NCBI GenBank assembly: GCA_963575745.1
Contig: CAUYUJ010014192.1
Span: 392,501 to 429,184, forward strand
Direction: 5' to 3'
DNA: 36,684 nucleotides
Source: Prorocentrum cordatum
Taxonomy: Eukaryota; Sar; Dinophyceae; Prorocentrales; Prorocentraceae
This document shows, piece after piece, positions 10,725 through 19,588 of this stretch (position 1 is the stretch's first letter; the number at the start of each line of letters is the position of its first letter). Position numbers and translations under genes: made by a program. The notes below the pieces were generated by a model that was not told where the DNA came from, did no database searches, and saw only the letters and a list, made by a program, of their open reading frames with translations.

Positions 10725-10819
10725 AGATCTCAGTTTTTGAAACGTCCGTGCTCTAAGCACGTTTAGCGCAGCCGCCCGTTGTCTGATGCCCACTTCCGTT
10801 GGCATCTCGCTCAAGTGCA
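10725..10819 (+). repeat. Split direct repeat A2
   Basis: 95 bp, second copy of A1, directly abutting B1. Its hairpin at 10747-10761 reads CGTGCT, CTA, AGCACG. The T-to-C change in the left arm is matched by A-to-G in the right arm relative to A1, so the stem stays perfect. A 58-bp spacer (10820-10877) separates it from B2. Confidence 0.92.
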
Positions 10820-10877
10820 CCGTCCATCCCGCCCCTCCGCCTGCTTCTTTCGCTGCGCTTGCATGACCGTGTCGTTG

Positions 10878-11003
10878 TGGGATCGAGCGCGCTCGTGTAT
10901 AGGCTCGTTCGCAGCAGGCGCCTCAGGACCTGGTGTCGTCGCCCCCGGCAGCCTGCTACCTCGCTGGAAAACGTCCACGTTGGCAAGCGAGAGTGCGCAG
11001 AGC
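10878..11003 (+). repeat. Split direct repeat B2 (3' end of YR element)
   Basis: 126 bp, second copy of B1. It ends GCGCAGAGC and is followed at once by ATGCATGCAC and TATA/TATG microsatellite, which marks the 3' edge of the element. Confidence 0.92.
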
Positions 11004-11135
11004 ATGCATGCACATATATATATATATATATATACATACATCTATAATATGTATGTATGTATGTATGTATGTATGTTTGTATGTATGTATGTATGTATGT
11101 ATGTATGTATGTATATATATACATATCGTAGCACC
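11004..11135. repeat. TATG-type microsatellite, right flank of YR element
   Basis: ATGCATGCAC is followed by (TA)n, then by (TATG)n with few interruptions. It is the same class as 3376-4657 and is best explained as the other half of one array split by the insertion. Confidence 0.9.
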
Positions 11136-11217
11136 CCGCAGTTGCGGATAAGAGTGAGGGGGCGGGCGCGGGCGACGCGGGCGTCGAGCCAGCGGACTTC
11201 GTGGCCCTCACCTTCCC

Positions 11218-11336
11218 TGTCGATGGCGCCCTCCTCCTCCTCCTCCTGCTCCTGCTCCTCCTCCTCCTCCTCCTCTTCCTCGTCCGCGTCTTCGTCCTCA
11301 TCGTCGTCGTCGTCGTCGTCGTCCGCCTCCTCCGAA
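11218..11336. repeat. TCC- and TCG-type trinucleotide array
   Basis: A run of CTCCTC/TCCTGC units is followed by CGTCGTCGT. Flanking sequence at 11136-11217 and 11337-11383 is unique and shows no gene I recognise. Confidence 0.85.
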
Positions 11337-11383
11337 ATGCAGCAGGCAACAGGATTGTCAATGAACGTGTTCAGGCACAGCCC

Positions 11384-12345
11384 CGCCGCAGGCGCCGATG
11401 TGCTGTTGTAGAGTCAACGTGGGCGGGATCGGGGGAATTGCACGAGGGCGCTTTCCCAAACCAATGCGAGCAAGCCGGCCGCATGCGCCGATTTGCATGC
11501 TCTGACAAGTTCAGCGCGGGGTGGATCGCTGGTGCGCCACCCGGAGGGAATGCAAAAGAAACCCGCCGCAGGCGCCGAAGTTTTGGCTTGTTCAGTGAAA
11601 GTAGTTTGGGTCGCGGGTGGGTCGCGGGCTCTCCACGTCCACCTGGAAGGAATTCAAAAACAGCTCGCCGCAGGCGGCGAAAAGATGACTTGTACATTGA
11701 ACGCGATTTGGGTCGCAGGTTCTCCACCTGGAACGAATGCAGAAGAAACCCGCCGCAGGCGCCGAAATTTTGGCTTGTTCAGTGATTGTAGTTTGCTTCT
11801 CGGGTGTGTCGCGGGCTCTCCACCTCCACCTGGAAGGAATTCGAAAACAGCCCGCCGCAAGCGCCGAAAATTTCGATTTGTACACTGAACGCGGTTTGGG
11901 TCGCGGGTGGGTCGCAGGTTTTCCACTTGGAACTAATGCAGAAGAAACCCGCTGCATGCGCCGAAAATTTTGGGTGGGTCGCGGGGTGGGTCGCGGGTGG
12001 GTCGCGGTGGGTCTCGGTGGGTCGCGGCTGGGTCGTGGGTGGGTCGCGGATGGGTCGCGGGGTGGGTCGCGGGTGGGTCGCGGGTGGGTCGCCGATGAGA
12101 AGGAAACCTGCCGCAGGCGCCGAAGTTTTGGCTTGTTCAGTGAACGTAGTTTGCGTCGCGGGTGTGTCGCGGGCACTCCACCCCCACCTGGAAGGAATTC
12201 AAAAACAGCCCGCCGCAGGCGCCGAACATTTCGATTTGTACACTGAACGCGGTTTGGGTCGCGGGTGGGTCGCAGGTTTTCCATTTGGAACGAATGCAAA
12301 AGAAGCCCGCCGCAGGCGCCGAACATTTTGGGTGGGTCGTGGGGT
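11384..12345 (+). repeat. ~100-bp tandem repeat with CCGCAGGCGCCGAA core
   Basis: About nine copies of a core near CCCGCCGCAGGCGCCGAA recur at roughly 11384, 11556, 11663, 11748, 11850, 11946, 12107, 12209 and 12306. Two unit types alternate in part. One continues TTTTGGCTTGTTCAGTGA. The other continues TTTCGATTTGTACACTGAACG, followed by GGGTCGCGGGTGGGTCGC. A long open frame crosses the array and its neighbours (11804-13138), but its repetitive content argues against a gene. Confidence 0.85.
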
Positions 12346-12775
12346 GGGTCGCGGGTGGGTCGCGGGTGGGTCGCGGTGGGTCGCGGGTGGGTCGCGGGTG
12401 GGTCGGGTGGGTCGCGGGTGGGTCGGGTGGGTCGCGGGTGGGTCGCCGGTGGGTGGGTGGGTCACCGGGGGGGTTCGGGTGTGTCGCGGGCGGGGTCGCA
12501 GGGTGGGTCGCGGTGGGTCGCTGGGTGGGTCGCGGGTGGGTCGCGGGTGGGTCGCGGGGTGGTGGGTCGCGGGTGGGTTGTGGGGCGGGTCGCGGGTGGG
12601 TCGCGGGTGGGTCAAGGGGTGGGTCGCGGGTGGGTCACCGGGGGGCTTTCGGGGTGGTTCGCGGGCGGGTCGCAGGGTGGGTCGCGGGTGGGTCGCTGGG
12701 TGGGTCGCGGATGGGTCGCGGGTGGGTCGCGGGGCGGGTCGCGGGTGGGTCGCGGGGCGGGTCGCGGGTGGGACG
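12330..12775 (+). repeat. GGGTGGGTCGCG minisatellite
   Basis: About 440 bp of ~10-11-bp units around GTGGGTCGCGG, seeded by the same motif found inside the preceding ~100-bp repeats. Runs of GGG at short spacing give strong G-quadruplex potential on the plus strand. Confidence 0.92.
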
Positions 12776-13090
12776 ACGACAACAACAGACAACAAACAGC
12801 AAACAACAATCAACAAACAACAATCAACAAACAACAAACAACAAACACTACGCAACACACAACAAACAACACACAACAATCAACAAACAACAAACAGCAA
12901 ACAACAAACAACAAACAACAACAACACCAACAGCAACAACAACAACAACAACAGCAACAACACCAACAACACCACCAACAACAACACCAACAACAACACC
13001 ACCACCAACAACAACAACAACAACAACAACAACGACAACAGCAACCGCAGCAACAACAACAGCAACAACAACAACAACAACAACAACAAA
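12776..13090. repeat. (CAA)n array
   Basis: About 315 bp of CAA/AAC/ACA triplets, cleaner toward the 3' end. Poly-Asn, Gln and Thr frames on the plus strand and poly-Cys, Leu and Val frames on the minus strand are artefacts of composition. Confidence 0.95.
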
Positions 13091-13195
13091 AATCCGCATC
13101 GCGGAATTCCACTTCAGCCACGGACCCAGGGACAGTGAATGACCGTTCGGTTCAGCCCCTTCACTCTGACATATGTGTGGATATATACAGAAAAA

Positions 13196-13207
13196 CGAGA
13201 GAGAGAA

Positions 13208-13251
<44 letters not shown>

Positions 13252-13258
13252 GGAGAGA
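13196..13258. repeat. (GA)n dinucleotide array
   Basis: A GAGAGA run with a few A interruptions, between 100 bp of unique sequence (13091-13195) and the 42-bp minisatellite. Confidence 0.9.
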
Positions 13259-13304
13259 TTCCAATCGTTTTCTCCTGAGGCTCGACTCTTTCGTGTTCGA
13301 CGCC

Positions 13305-14095
13305 CCAAGGCGGGAGACGCGCGACAGCGCATGGGTTCCTAACGCCCCCAAGCGGGGCAAACGCGACGACGCATGGGTTCCTGACGCCCCAGGGCGGGCC
13401 AGCGATGAAAACCGATGGGTTCCTGGCGCCCCGCGCAGGGGCAAGCTTGAAAACACGTGGGTTCCTAACGCCCCTGGGCGGGACAAGCGTGAACACGCAT
13501 GGCTCCTAACGCCCCAGGGCTAGGCAAGCGTGAAAACACGTGGGTTCTAAGGCCCCAGAGCGGGACAAACGTGACAACGCACGGTTCGTAACGCCTCAGG
13601 GCGGGACACGAATGGAAACACATGTGTTCCTAGCGCTCCAGGGCTGGGCAACCGTGACGACGTGTAGATCCCGAATGACCCAGGACGGAGCAAGCGTGAA
13701 AACGCGTGGGCCCCTAACGCCCCACGGCGGGGCACGCGTGACAACGCATGGGTTCCCGACCCCCCCAGGGCGGAACAAACCTGACAACGCACGGTACCTA
13801 ACGCCTCAGGGCGGGGCAACCGTGAACGCGCATGGGTTCGTAACGCTCCAGGGTGGGGGAAACTTGAACATGCATGTTCCTATCGCTCCAGGGCTAGACA
13901 AACGTGAACACAAATGTGTCCCTGAGGGCTCATGGTGGGGCAAGCGTGAACACATGTGGTTCCTGGTGCCTCAGGAAGAGGCACACGTGAACGCAGATGG
14001 GCCCCCAGCGCCCCAGAATGGGACAAGCGTTGAAACCGCGTGGTTCCTAACGCGCCAGAACGGGACACACGTGGAAACACACGGGTTCCGAATCC
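13305..14095 (+). repeat. 42-bp minisatellite, about 18-19 copies, 14-codon period
   Basis: Units of about 42 bp carry GTTCCTAACGCCCCAGGGCG and GGGACAAGCGTGAAAACGCA segments. The phrase TGGGTTCCT recurs at 13331, 13373, 13415 and 13457. The period is a multiple of three, so frames stay open: a plus-strand frame at 13540-14325 has a 14-residue repeat (for example FLTRQNGTHVETHG), and the minus strand is also open. There is no start context, domain or non-repetitive extension to support a protein. Confidence 0.9.
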
Positions 14096-14265
14096 CATTC
14101 GGCGCGTCCCGTGGCGCGTCCCCTTGGCTCGTCCGCTGTTGCGTTCCCTGGCTTGTGCGCTTCCCCTGCCCGTTCCGTGGCGCGCCCCGTGCCGCGTCCC
14201 ATGGCTCGTCTCGTGGCGCATCCCTTGGCGCGCCCCTGGCGCATCCCGTGGCGCGTCCATGCGCC
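14096..14265 (+). repeat. GTGGCGCGTCCC short minisatellite
   Basis: Degenerate ~11-bp units built on GGCGCGTCCC, GGCTCGTCC and GGCGCATCCC, continuing directly from the 42-bp array. Confidence 0.75.
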
Positions 14266-14815
14266 CTGCTCTCCGTGTCGTCTCGTCCCGCTTCGGAACT
14301 GCGTCGGATCTTGGGCTCGAGCTGATTGAGCGTCCCACACGCTTCGGCTGCAACCAGTTCTTGGCCAGCTATGCGGCCAGGCAGCTCGAGCTTAAGGTTC
14401 AGATCAGTTTGGCTAGGATTCGGATGCCAAGGGCGTCTTGATCCGCAACGCTATGGAGCACAACGCATCCATTGCATCATGACACATCTCATGTCAGCAC
14501 GGCACAGCACATCACAACCTTTGGCACGCTACATCGCGATCAATACCTTCAGTATTGTAATTGACCGTCGCCCAATCAGGTGTCTTAAAACTGTCGCCAC
14601 GCTTCGCAATTCTAAATTACTTTGTGTGGGTTCGTGGGTCGATCATGTTCTAGCGTTCTTTTTGAATGTCTGCTCAACGCTGCGTGCCAAGGCCCCTTCG
14701 TTCTTTCTTGTTCGACTTAGTCGGAGGCGTTCGTCCACACTCTGATTATTACAACGGCTTCGAACATCTCTTCCTCACCTCCTCCTCTTCCTCTTCCTCG
14801 CTCAGAGCCACTCAG
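14266..14815. other. Unique, lower-GC stretch, no gene recognised
   Basis: About 550 bp with short open frames only. I found no RT, gag or other motif. Confidence 0.55.
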
Positions 14816-14980
14816 GGGCCTACTCATACTCACTCGTATTCAGACTCACTCAGACTAAGACTCATTCGTATTCTGATTTGCTCACACTCAGGCTCACTCA
14901 CACTCAGGCTCACTCGCACTCAGACTAACTCGCATTCAGACTCACTCACATTCAGACTCACTCATACTCAGGCTGACTCA
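14816..14980 (+). repeat. CTCACTCA-type minisatellite (left)
   Basis: Units of about 12-18 bp such as ACTCAGACTCACTC and CACTCAGGCTCACT. A related array lies at 16945-17060 in the same orientation. Confidence 0.85.
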
Positions 14981-15009
14981 TGATACCAGAGAGAAGCCCC
15001 AATCATAAT

Positions 15010-15165
15010 ATTTTGGGGGGCTGTGGGGCTATAGGGCAATGGGGCTATGAGGCTATGGAGCTATAGGGCTAGAGGGCTAGAGGGCTGATGGGCTATATGG
15101 CTATATGGCTATAGGGCTATAGGGCTAAAGGGCTAAATGGCTAAAGGGGTATAGGGCAATCGGAG
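15010..15165 (+). repeat. GGGCTATAG minisatellite (left)
   Basis: About 9-bp units (GGGCTATAG, GGGCTAGAG, GGCTATAT). The same array type occurs at 16596-16850. Confidence 0.88.
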
Positions 15166-15291
15166 GTTGGGGGGTGAGATCGAAGTGGAACGGAGAGCCC
15201 CCCTTCCGGGAAATCGATTTCGGTTTCGTGTTCGTGCGTGCCGTGCGTGCAGGCGAGGCGAAGCTGCGTGGGCGGGCGAGAGGAAAGTCTC

Positions 15292-15443
15292 CTGTGGCTG
15301 AGGCGCGGCCGGACCAAATGATTCCCTTCCGGCAACCGGTGGCGCGCGGTGTCCCGCCTGTGTCCCGCTGTGGCTGAGGCGCGGCCGGACCAAATGATTC
15401 CCTTCCGGCAACCAGTGGCGCGCGGTGTCCCGCGGGTGTCCCG
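15292..15443 (+). repeat. 76-bp tandem duplication
   Basis: Two adjacent copies, 15292-15367 and 15368-15443, share CTGTGGCTGAGGCGCGGCC and GATTCCCTTCCGGCAACC with few differences. They are followed by a short GTGTCCCG run. Confidence 0.88.
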
Positions 15444-15462
15444 CCGGTGTCCCGTCGGTGTC

Positions 15463-15475
15463 CCGATGATGACGG

Positions 15476-15543
<68 letters not shown>

Positions 15544-15880
15544 GTGATGATGGTGATGATGACGACGACGATGATGATGATTATGATGATGATGGTGATG
15601 ATGGTGATAATGGTGATGCTGATGATGATGACCATGATGATGGTGATGATGGTGATGATGGTGATGATGATGATGACCATGATGATGGTGATGATGGTGA
15701 TGATGATGATGATGACCATGATGCTGATGATGATGATGATGATGATGATGATGGTGATGATGGTGATGATGGTGAAGATGGTGATGATGGTGATGATTAG
15801 GTCATGATGGTGGTGATGATGATGTTGATGTCGATGTTGATGTTGATGATGATGATGCTGATGGTGATGATGATGACGTC
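15463..15880 (+). repeat. (GAT)n array
   Basis: GATGATGAT is perfect near 15470-15540, then interrupted by GGT, GCT and GAC triplets. Frames of poly-Met, Asp or Ile are artefacts. Confidence 0.95.
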
Positions 15881-16090
15881 GATTGTGAGATCGATTGTGA
15901 GATCGATTGTGAGACCGATAGTGCGACTGAATGAGAGATCGATTGTGAGATCAATAGTGAGATCTAGGTTGATATCGATAGTGATATCGATAGTGGGACC
16001 GAATGTGCGATCGATTGTGATATCGATGGTGAGATCGACTGTGAGATCGATAGTCAGATCGATTGGGAGATCGATCGAATGAGATCGATA
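15881..16090 (+). repeat. GATCGATTGTGA minisatellite
   Basis: About 17 units of roughly 12 bp (GATCGATTGTGA, GATCGATAGTGA). It probably grew from the adjoining GAT array. It is dense in GATC and ATCGAT sites. Confidence 0.88.
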
Positions 16091-16595
16091 ATGAGTCACT
16101 CCACCGACGGCACTGGCGCAGTGGGCGATCCCGTCTTATGGGCCAGACAACGCCACCGTCGTTGTTTACATGGGCAACAATGATTTGCATTATGTTTATC
16201 TGTCGCGGGAATCGTGATGGCGCCGGACGCCCGCACCAGACATTGCCAGTGTGTCGCAGCTCCGCTCGTTTCGCTGCACACGGCACGCACGGACGCTGCC
16301 TGGCACTCGGGACAATGCGGAGGAGAGCCAAACCACCTTGCCGAGCAAGAAGTGAGTGCAGGGGGAAAGGGCTGCGCCAGGCTTTGCCAGCGCTTCCGTA
16401 TTCCCTGACCAGATGAGGCACACTTTCGCCGGCTTTCCAGAAGTTTGCCCTGCTTCGGCTAGCGGTGCCTGCGGATGTCGGCGCGAGCTCGAAAGAGCAA
16501 GGGAAAAAGAGTTACGATGGCGGTGCGTCGTCAGAACAACAATCACCACTGTTGCCCATTGCTGGCCCCCCCAACTTCTGTATCACCCGCAGGGT
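16091..16595. other. Unique island, no gene recognised
   Basis: About 500 bp of balanced composition between arrays. Open frames up to 117 codons occur on both strands, but none shows a domain I know. GGGCAACA near 16171 and TGTTGCCC near 16552 form a weak inverted pair at its edges. Confidence 0.5.
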
Positions 16596-16850
16596 GGTCG
16601 TATAGGTAGGGGTATACGGCTATAGGGCTTTTGGGCTATGGGGCTATAGGTCTGTAGGGCTATAGTGCTAGAGGGCTAGAGTGCTAGAGGGCTAGAAGGC
16701 TAGGGGGTTATAGGACGACAGGGCTATAGGGCTATAGGGCGGCAGGGTTATTGGGCTATTGAGCTATAGGGCTATAGGGCTATAGGGCTATAGGGCTATA
16801 GGGCTGTAGGGCTATAGGGCTATGGGGCTATAGGGCTAGATGGCTATGGG
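16596..16850 (+). repeat. GGGCTATAG minisatellite (right)
   Basis: About 28 units of roughly 9 bp, same motif and orientation as 15010-15165. Confidence 0.9.
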
Positions 16851-16944
16851 GCACCCGGGCACCCAGGCGGTCCGCCGCAATCGGCGACGCAGCTCCCGAC
16901 CTGACCATATGAATCCGCTAGGACCCCTACGCAAACTCTGATTG

Positions 16945-17060
16945 GGGAAAATTCAGACTCACTCATACTCAGCCTCACCCACATTCAGTCTCATTCTCAC
17001 TTCGACTCACGCTCGCTTCTACTCAGTCTCACTCTAACACAAGCACACTCATACTCGTCG
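16945..17060 (+). repeat. CTCACTCA-type minisatellite (right)
   Basis: Units such as AGACTCACTCATACTCAG, as in 14816-14980. It is preceded by ~95 bp of unique sequence and followed by ~280 bp (17061-17338) in which I recognise nothing. Confidence 0.82.
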
Positions 17061-17338
17061 CACTCGCCGATTTGTTTAGCATTCCGAAGGGGGGCGCCCG
17101 GGATCAGGACATTCCAGGATTCGCGCGGTCCGCTCGGATTTGGAGCCCCCCCGGCGGCGCCTCCAGCGCCGCAGAGGGGTGGACCCGCCCATCCAAAAAC
17201 CCCGTGGGGACCTCCAAACGCTTCTGATTGTGTTTTTTGTTGTTTCATTTGGAGACGCTCTGGGCCTCCTTCTCGCTCTGCCCCTCCTGGGGAGGCCAAT
17301 GCCTGTCTCCTCGGAGGGGAGGGGCGCTGGCCCCTCCT

Positions 17339-17612
17339 GCGAGGAGGAGGAGGAGGAGGAGGAGGAGGAGGAGGAGGAGGAAAAGGAAAAGGAGGAGGAG
17401 GAGGACGAGAAGTGATAAGGAGGAAGTAGAGGAGGAGAGCGGCGCCCCTCTCCTCCTCCTCCTCCTCCTCCTCCTCCTCCTCCTCCTCCTCCTCCTCCTT
17501 CCTCCTCCTCCCCCTCCACCTCCTCCTCCTCCTCCTCCTCCTCCCCCTCCTCCTCCTCCTCCTCCTCTTCCTCCTCCTCCTCCTCTTCCTCCTCCTCCTC
17601 TTCCTCGTCCTT
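17339..17612. repeat. (GGA)n followed by (TCC)n, inverted arms
   Basis: GAGGAG units at 17341-17440 are followed, after about 10 bp (CGGCGCCCCT), by CTCCTC units to 17612. The two arms are complementary and could form a long hairpin. Each arm is also a homopurine-homopyrimidine tract with triplex potential. It ends 5 bp before an RT motif C. Confidence 0.92.
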
Positions 17613-17616
17613 TTCC

Positions 17617-19079
17617 TTTGCGGATGATATTGGCATGGTCCTCCGCCAGCTTGCGCGCGTGCGAGAATTGGAGCCACATTTTTCACAGTTGCGACGAGTC
17701 GCTTCCCTTCGCTTGCAGCCGATAGAATGCGTTCTCGTCCCCCTCTGGACTCTCTCACCCCCGACCTCGCCGAACAGCTTCGGGCGGAGCTGCGAGGGTG
17801 GGCTCCCGGATGGGCCACTTTTCAAATTTGTGGGAAGGCCAAATAGCTCGGGACGTGGCAGGGCCCCGAGGCCACTCTTGCTGATGAGTGGCAGGTTCCC
17901 GCAATGAAGTGGGGTGCTAGGTGGACGGAGCTTGGTGAGCTGCAGTCGTCAGCCGACCTAGCATCGCGATTGTACAACTCTGCGGTGCTTACTTGCACGT
18001 CATATGTGGCACAGTTCTTTCCGGTCGATAAGGCTTTGAACGATCGTGAGCTTTGGGGTCTCCACGAGGCCCTCCACCTCCCTCCGAACTCGTTCTCTCG
18101 CTCCGAGTTCCTCTCTTTTGCGAATTGGTCTCCTTCCCCTACCCCCACCTCTCTACTCACGAATGCCATGGCGTGCGCATGGAGGTGCGCGTCCGTTATG
18201 CTAGACACGATTTGGGGGCCGTTGTATCGACGATTGGAGGTCGCCGCTCAGGAGTCTCTGAGCCTTCCCGCTCTCAGCAGTGGCACGTGGTGTGCACCGT
18301 GCTGGGCCCGCAAGCAGACCATTGTGCAATATTATCGCGAGCTTGCGTCCGCCGCGCCAGCATCGAATCCTCCTCTTACCTCAACGCATCTCCGTGTTGC
18401 CCAACAGCGGGCGCGCGGTGCCCTGCGCGCTGCGTTCGCACTTGATCGTCGACCGCGGATGCAGGGAGTGTATCAGCGCTCCCTGGCCGGCGACGCTTAT
18501 CCTGACCAGTTGCAGTTGCTAATTGGTCGGCGATTGCGCGCATGGTTTTCTTGTCCGACCCCCATCCGGCTCAGGGAGCGGTGGGATTTGGTGCGGGACA
18601 TTTTGAGCCGGGCTCCACCTGTCGTGCGATGGCCGTACCTCAAAACGATTGCGGGGGGATGGACGACCACTCACCGCTTGCACGTCACGGACATCAAGTG
18701 GAGCTGCATTTTCGGGTGCCCTCAACCCGATCGCATTGCACACTATTTGACGTGTCCCCGCCTCACACATTTCGTTTGTCGTCCTCGAGCTGTCGTCTCG
18801 TCGTGCCCACTCCTCCGCCTCGGGCTTGGCCTTCCTGTGCAATATCCCGCGTGTGACCTCACCCAGGAAAATGCCATTTTAGCTACTGCCCTCAGCTTCT
18901 ATATGTACCACGTGGCCAAAGATATGGCCTCTCATCAAGAAGGGCGCCCTTTAACTCTGCCCCAACAGGTAGATGCCCTCCAAGCGGCGCTAGCAAAGAT
19001 GCCCAACAATTACTCGATTCTTCCGCCGCCGCCTGGATCGGCTAGGCCCTACCCCTGGCTGAAGCCCACGAGGCGTTGA
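17617..19079 (+). pseudogene. LINE-type reverse transcriptase, 3' half (copy 2)
   Basis: Starts at RT motif C, FADDIGMVL (17617-17643), just after the GGA/TCC array, and continues in frame 1 through a motif D-like LRLQPIECVLVPL to about 17745. The sense then moves to frame 0 (DSLTPDLAEQLRAELRGW). At 17844-17846 a TAG stands where the family has the Tyr of KAKYLG. Frame 0 is then open to TGA 19077-19079. It has the thumb block SRLYNSAVLTCTSYVAQF (about 17965-18018), PPNSFSRSEF, RRLRAWFSCP, GGWTTTHRLHVTD, and a Cys/His cluster, CIFGC (18705-18719) with H 18741 and C 18753 (C-x3-C-x7-H-x3-C). The C-terminus is PYPWLKPTRR. Motifs A and B and all upstream parts are missing, replaced by the array. 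Only one frameshift and one stop break it, so it is among the younger relics here. Confidence 0.85.
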
Positions 19080-19588
19080 GTGCCCTGAGACCCGTGGACT
19101 CGTGGGGTACTGGCGCTCCTCCTCCTCCCCCTCCGCCCCTTTCCTCCCCTTTCTCCTCCCTCCCTCCTCCCTCCTCCGCCTCCTCGCTCCTCGCTCCCTG
19201 CTCCGCCCCTTCGGGGAGGCCAGCGCACCCCGCACATCGCCCTCTCGGGCCAGCACCTGCGGCGCTCCTTGCCCGCCGCGCCGACGGGCTCCGCGTTTGC
19301 CCCGCTCCACAGGGCGTCAGGCCAAAGGGGGAGAGGAGGGATGGGGGGGCAGGGCAGAGTGAGGTGAGCCCTCTCCCTTTTCTCCTCTTCCTCCCCCTTC
19401 CGCAGGAGGCCCGCCCTTGCTCTCTCCGCCCGTCGAGGCATCGAGGTAGGGAGGATCAGGGACTCTTTCTTGCGCTCGTCTCATCTTGATCCTTCTCCTC
19501 GTCCTCCTTTTCGGTTGCTCCGGCACTGACCGAAGCGACCCCCACGTCCGGGCACTCGTGCTGATCAACAAGAAAGGGGTGCACGGCG
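19080..19588. other. LINE 3' flank, pyrimidine-rich
   Basis: About 510 bp after the RT stop, with CTCCTCC/CCTCCC tracts at 19115-19200 and 19360-19400. Probably 3' untranslated sequence of copy 2 and flank. No gene is seen on either strand. Confidence 0.5.

Larger units (their letters stand above)
4658..11003 (+). mobile_element. Tyrosine-recombinase retrotransposon with split direct repeats
   Basis: A 6346-bp element bounded by A1 (4658-4752) on the left and the triplet B1 (10599-10724), A2 (10725-10819), B2 (10878-11003) on the right. A1 and A2 match at 89 of 95 positions, and B1 and B2 at 120 of 126, without indels. Between them lie decayed frames for a gag-like protein, an RT with a start of RNase H, a tyrosine recombinase and a methyltransferase-like domain, all on the plus strand. 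Split direct repeats in the order A1-B1-A2-B2 together with a tyrosine recombinase are characteristic of PAT- and Ngaro-type members of the DIRS order. They are not expected of LTR or LINE elements. Both outer flanks are TATG-type microsatellite, which fixes the ends to within one base: an A can be assigned to either side of the B|A junction. The frames are broken, so this copy is probably not autonomous. The exact clade is unresolved without phylogeny. Confidence 0.85.

Noticed and set aside
4658-10819. Reading A1 and A2 as LTRs of an LTR retrotransposon
   Set aside because: They are only 95 bp. A2 is embedded between two B copies, and the coding region has a tyrosine recombinase with no DDE integrase seen.
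12810-13121. Cys-rich minus-strand frame
   Set aside because: It is the antisense of (CAA)n and is not a metallothionein-like gene.
11804-13138. 444-codon open frame spanning three different arrays
   Set aside because: It joins the ~100-bp repeat, the GGGTCGCG minisatellite and (CAA)n. It is open only because of repeat period and composition.
13305-14095. CRISPR-like regular array
   Set aside because: Units are contiguous and diverged along their full length, with no unique spacers between constant repeats, and the setting is eukaryotic.
15881-16090. GATC-rich array as a methylation or replication signal
   Set aside because: GATC density follows from a 12-bp minisatellite derived from the GAT array, and nothing else supports an origin.
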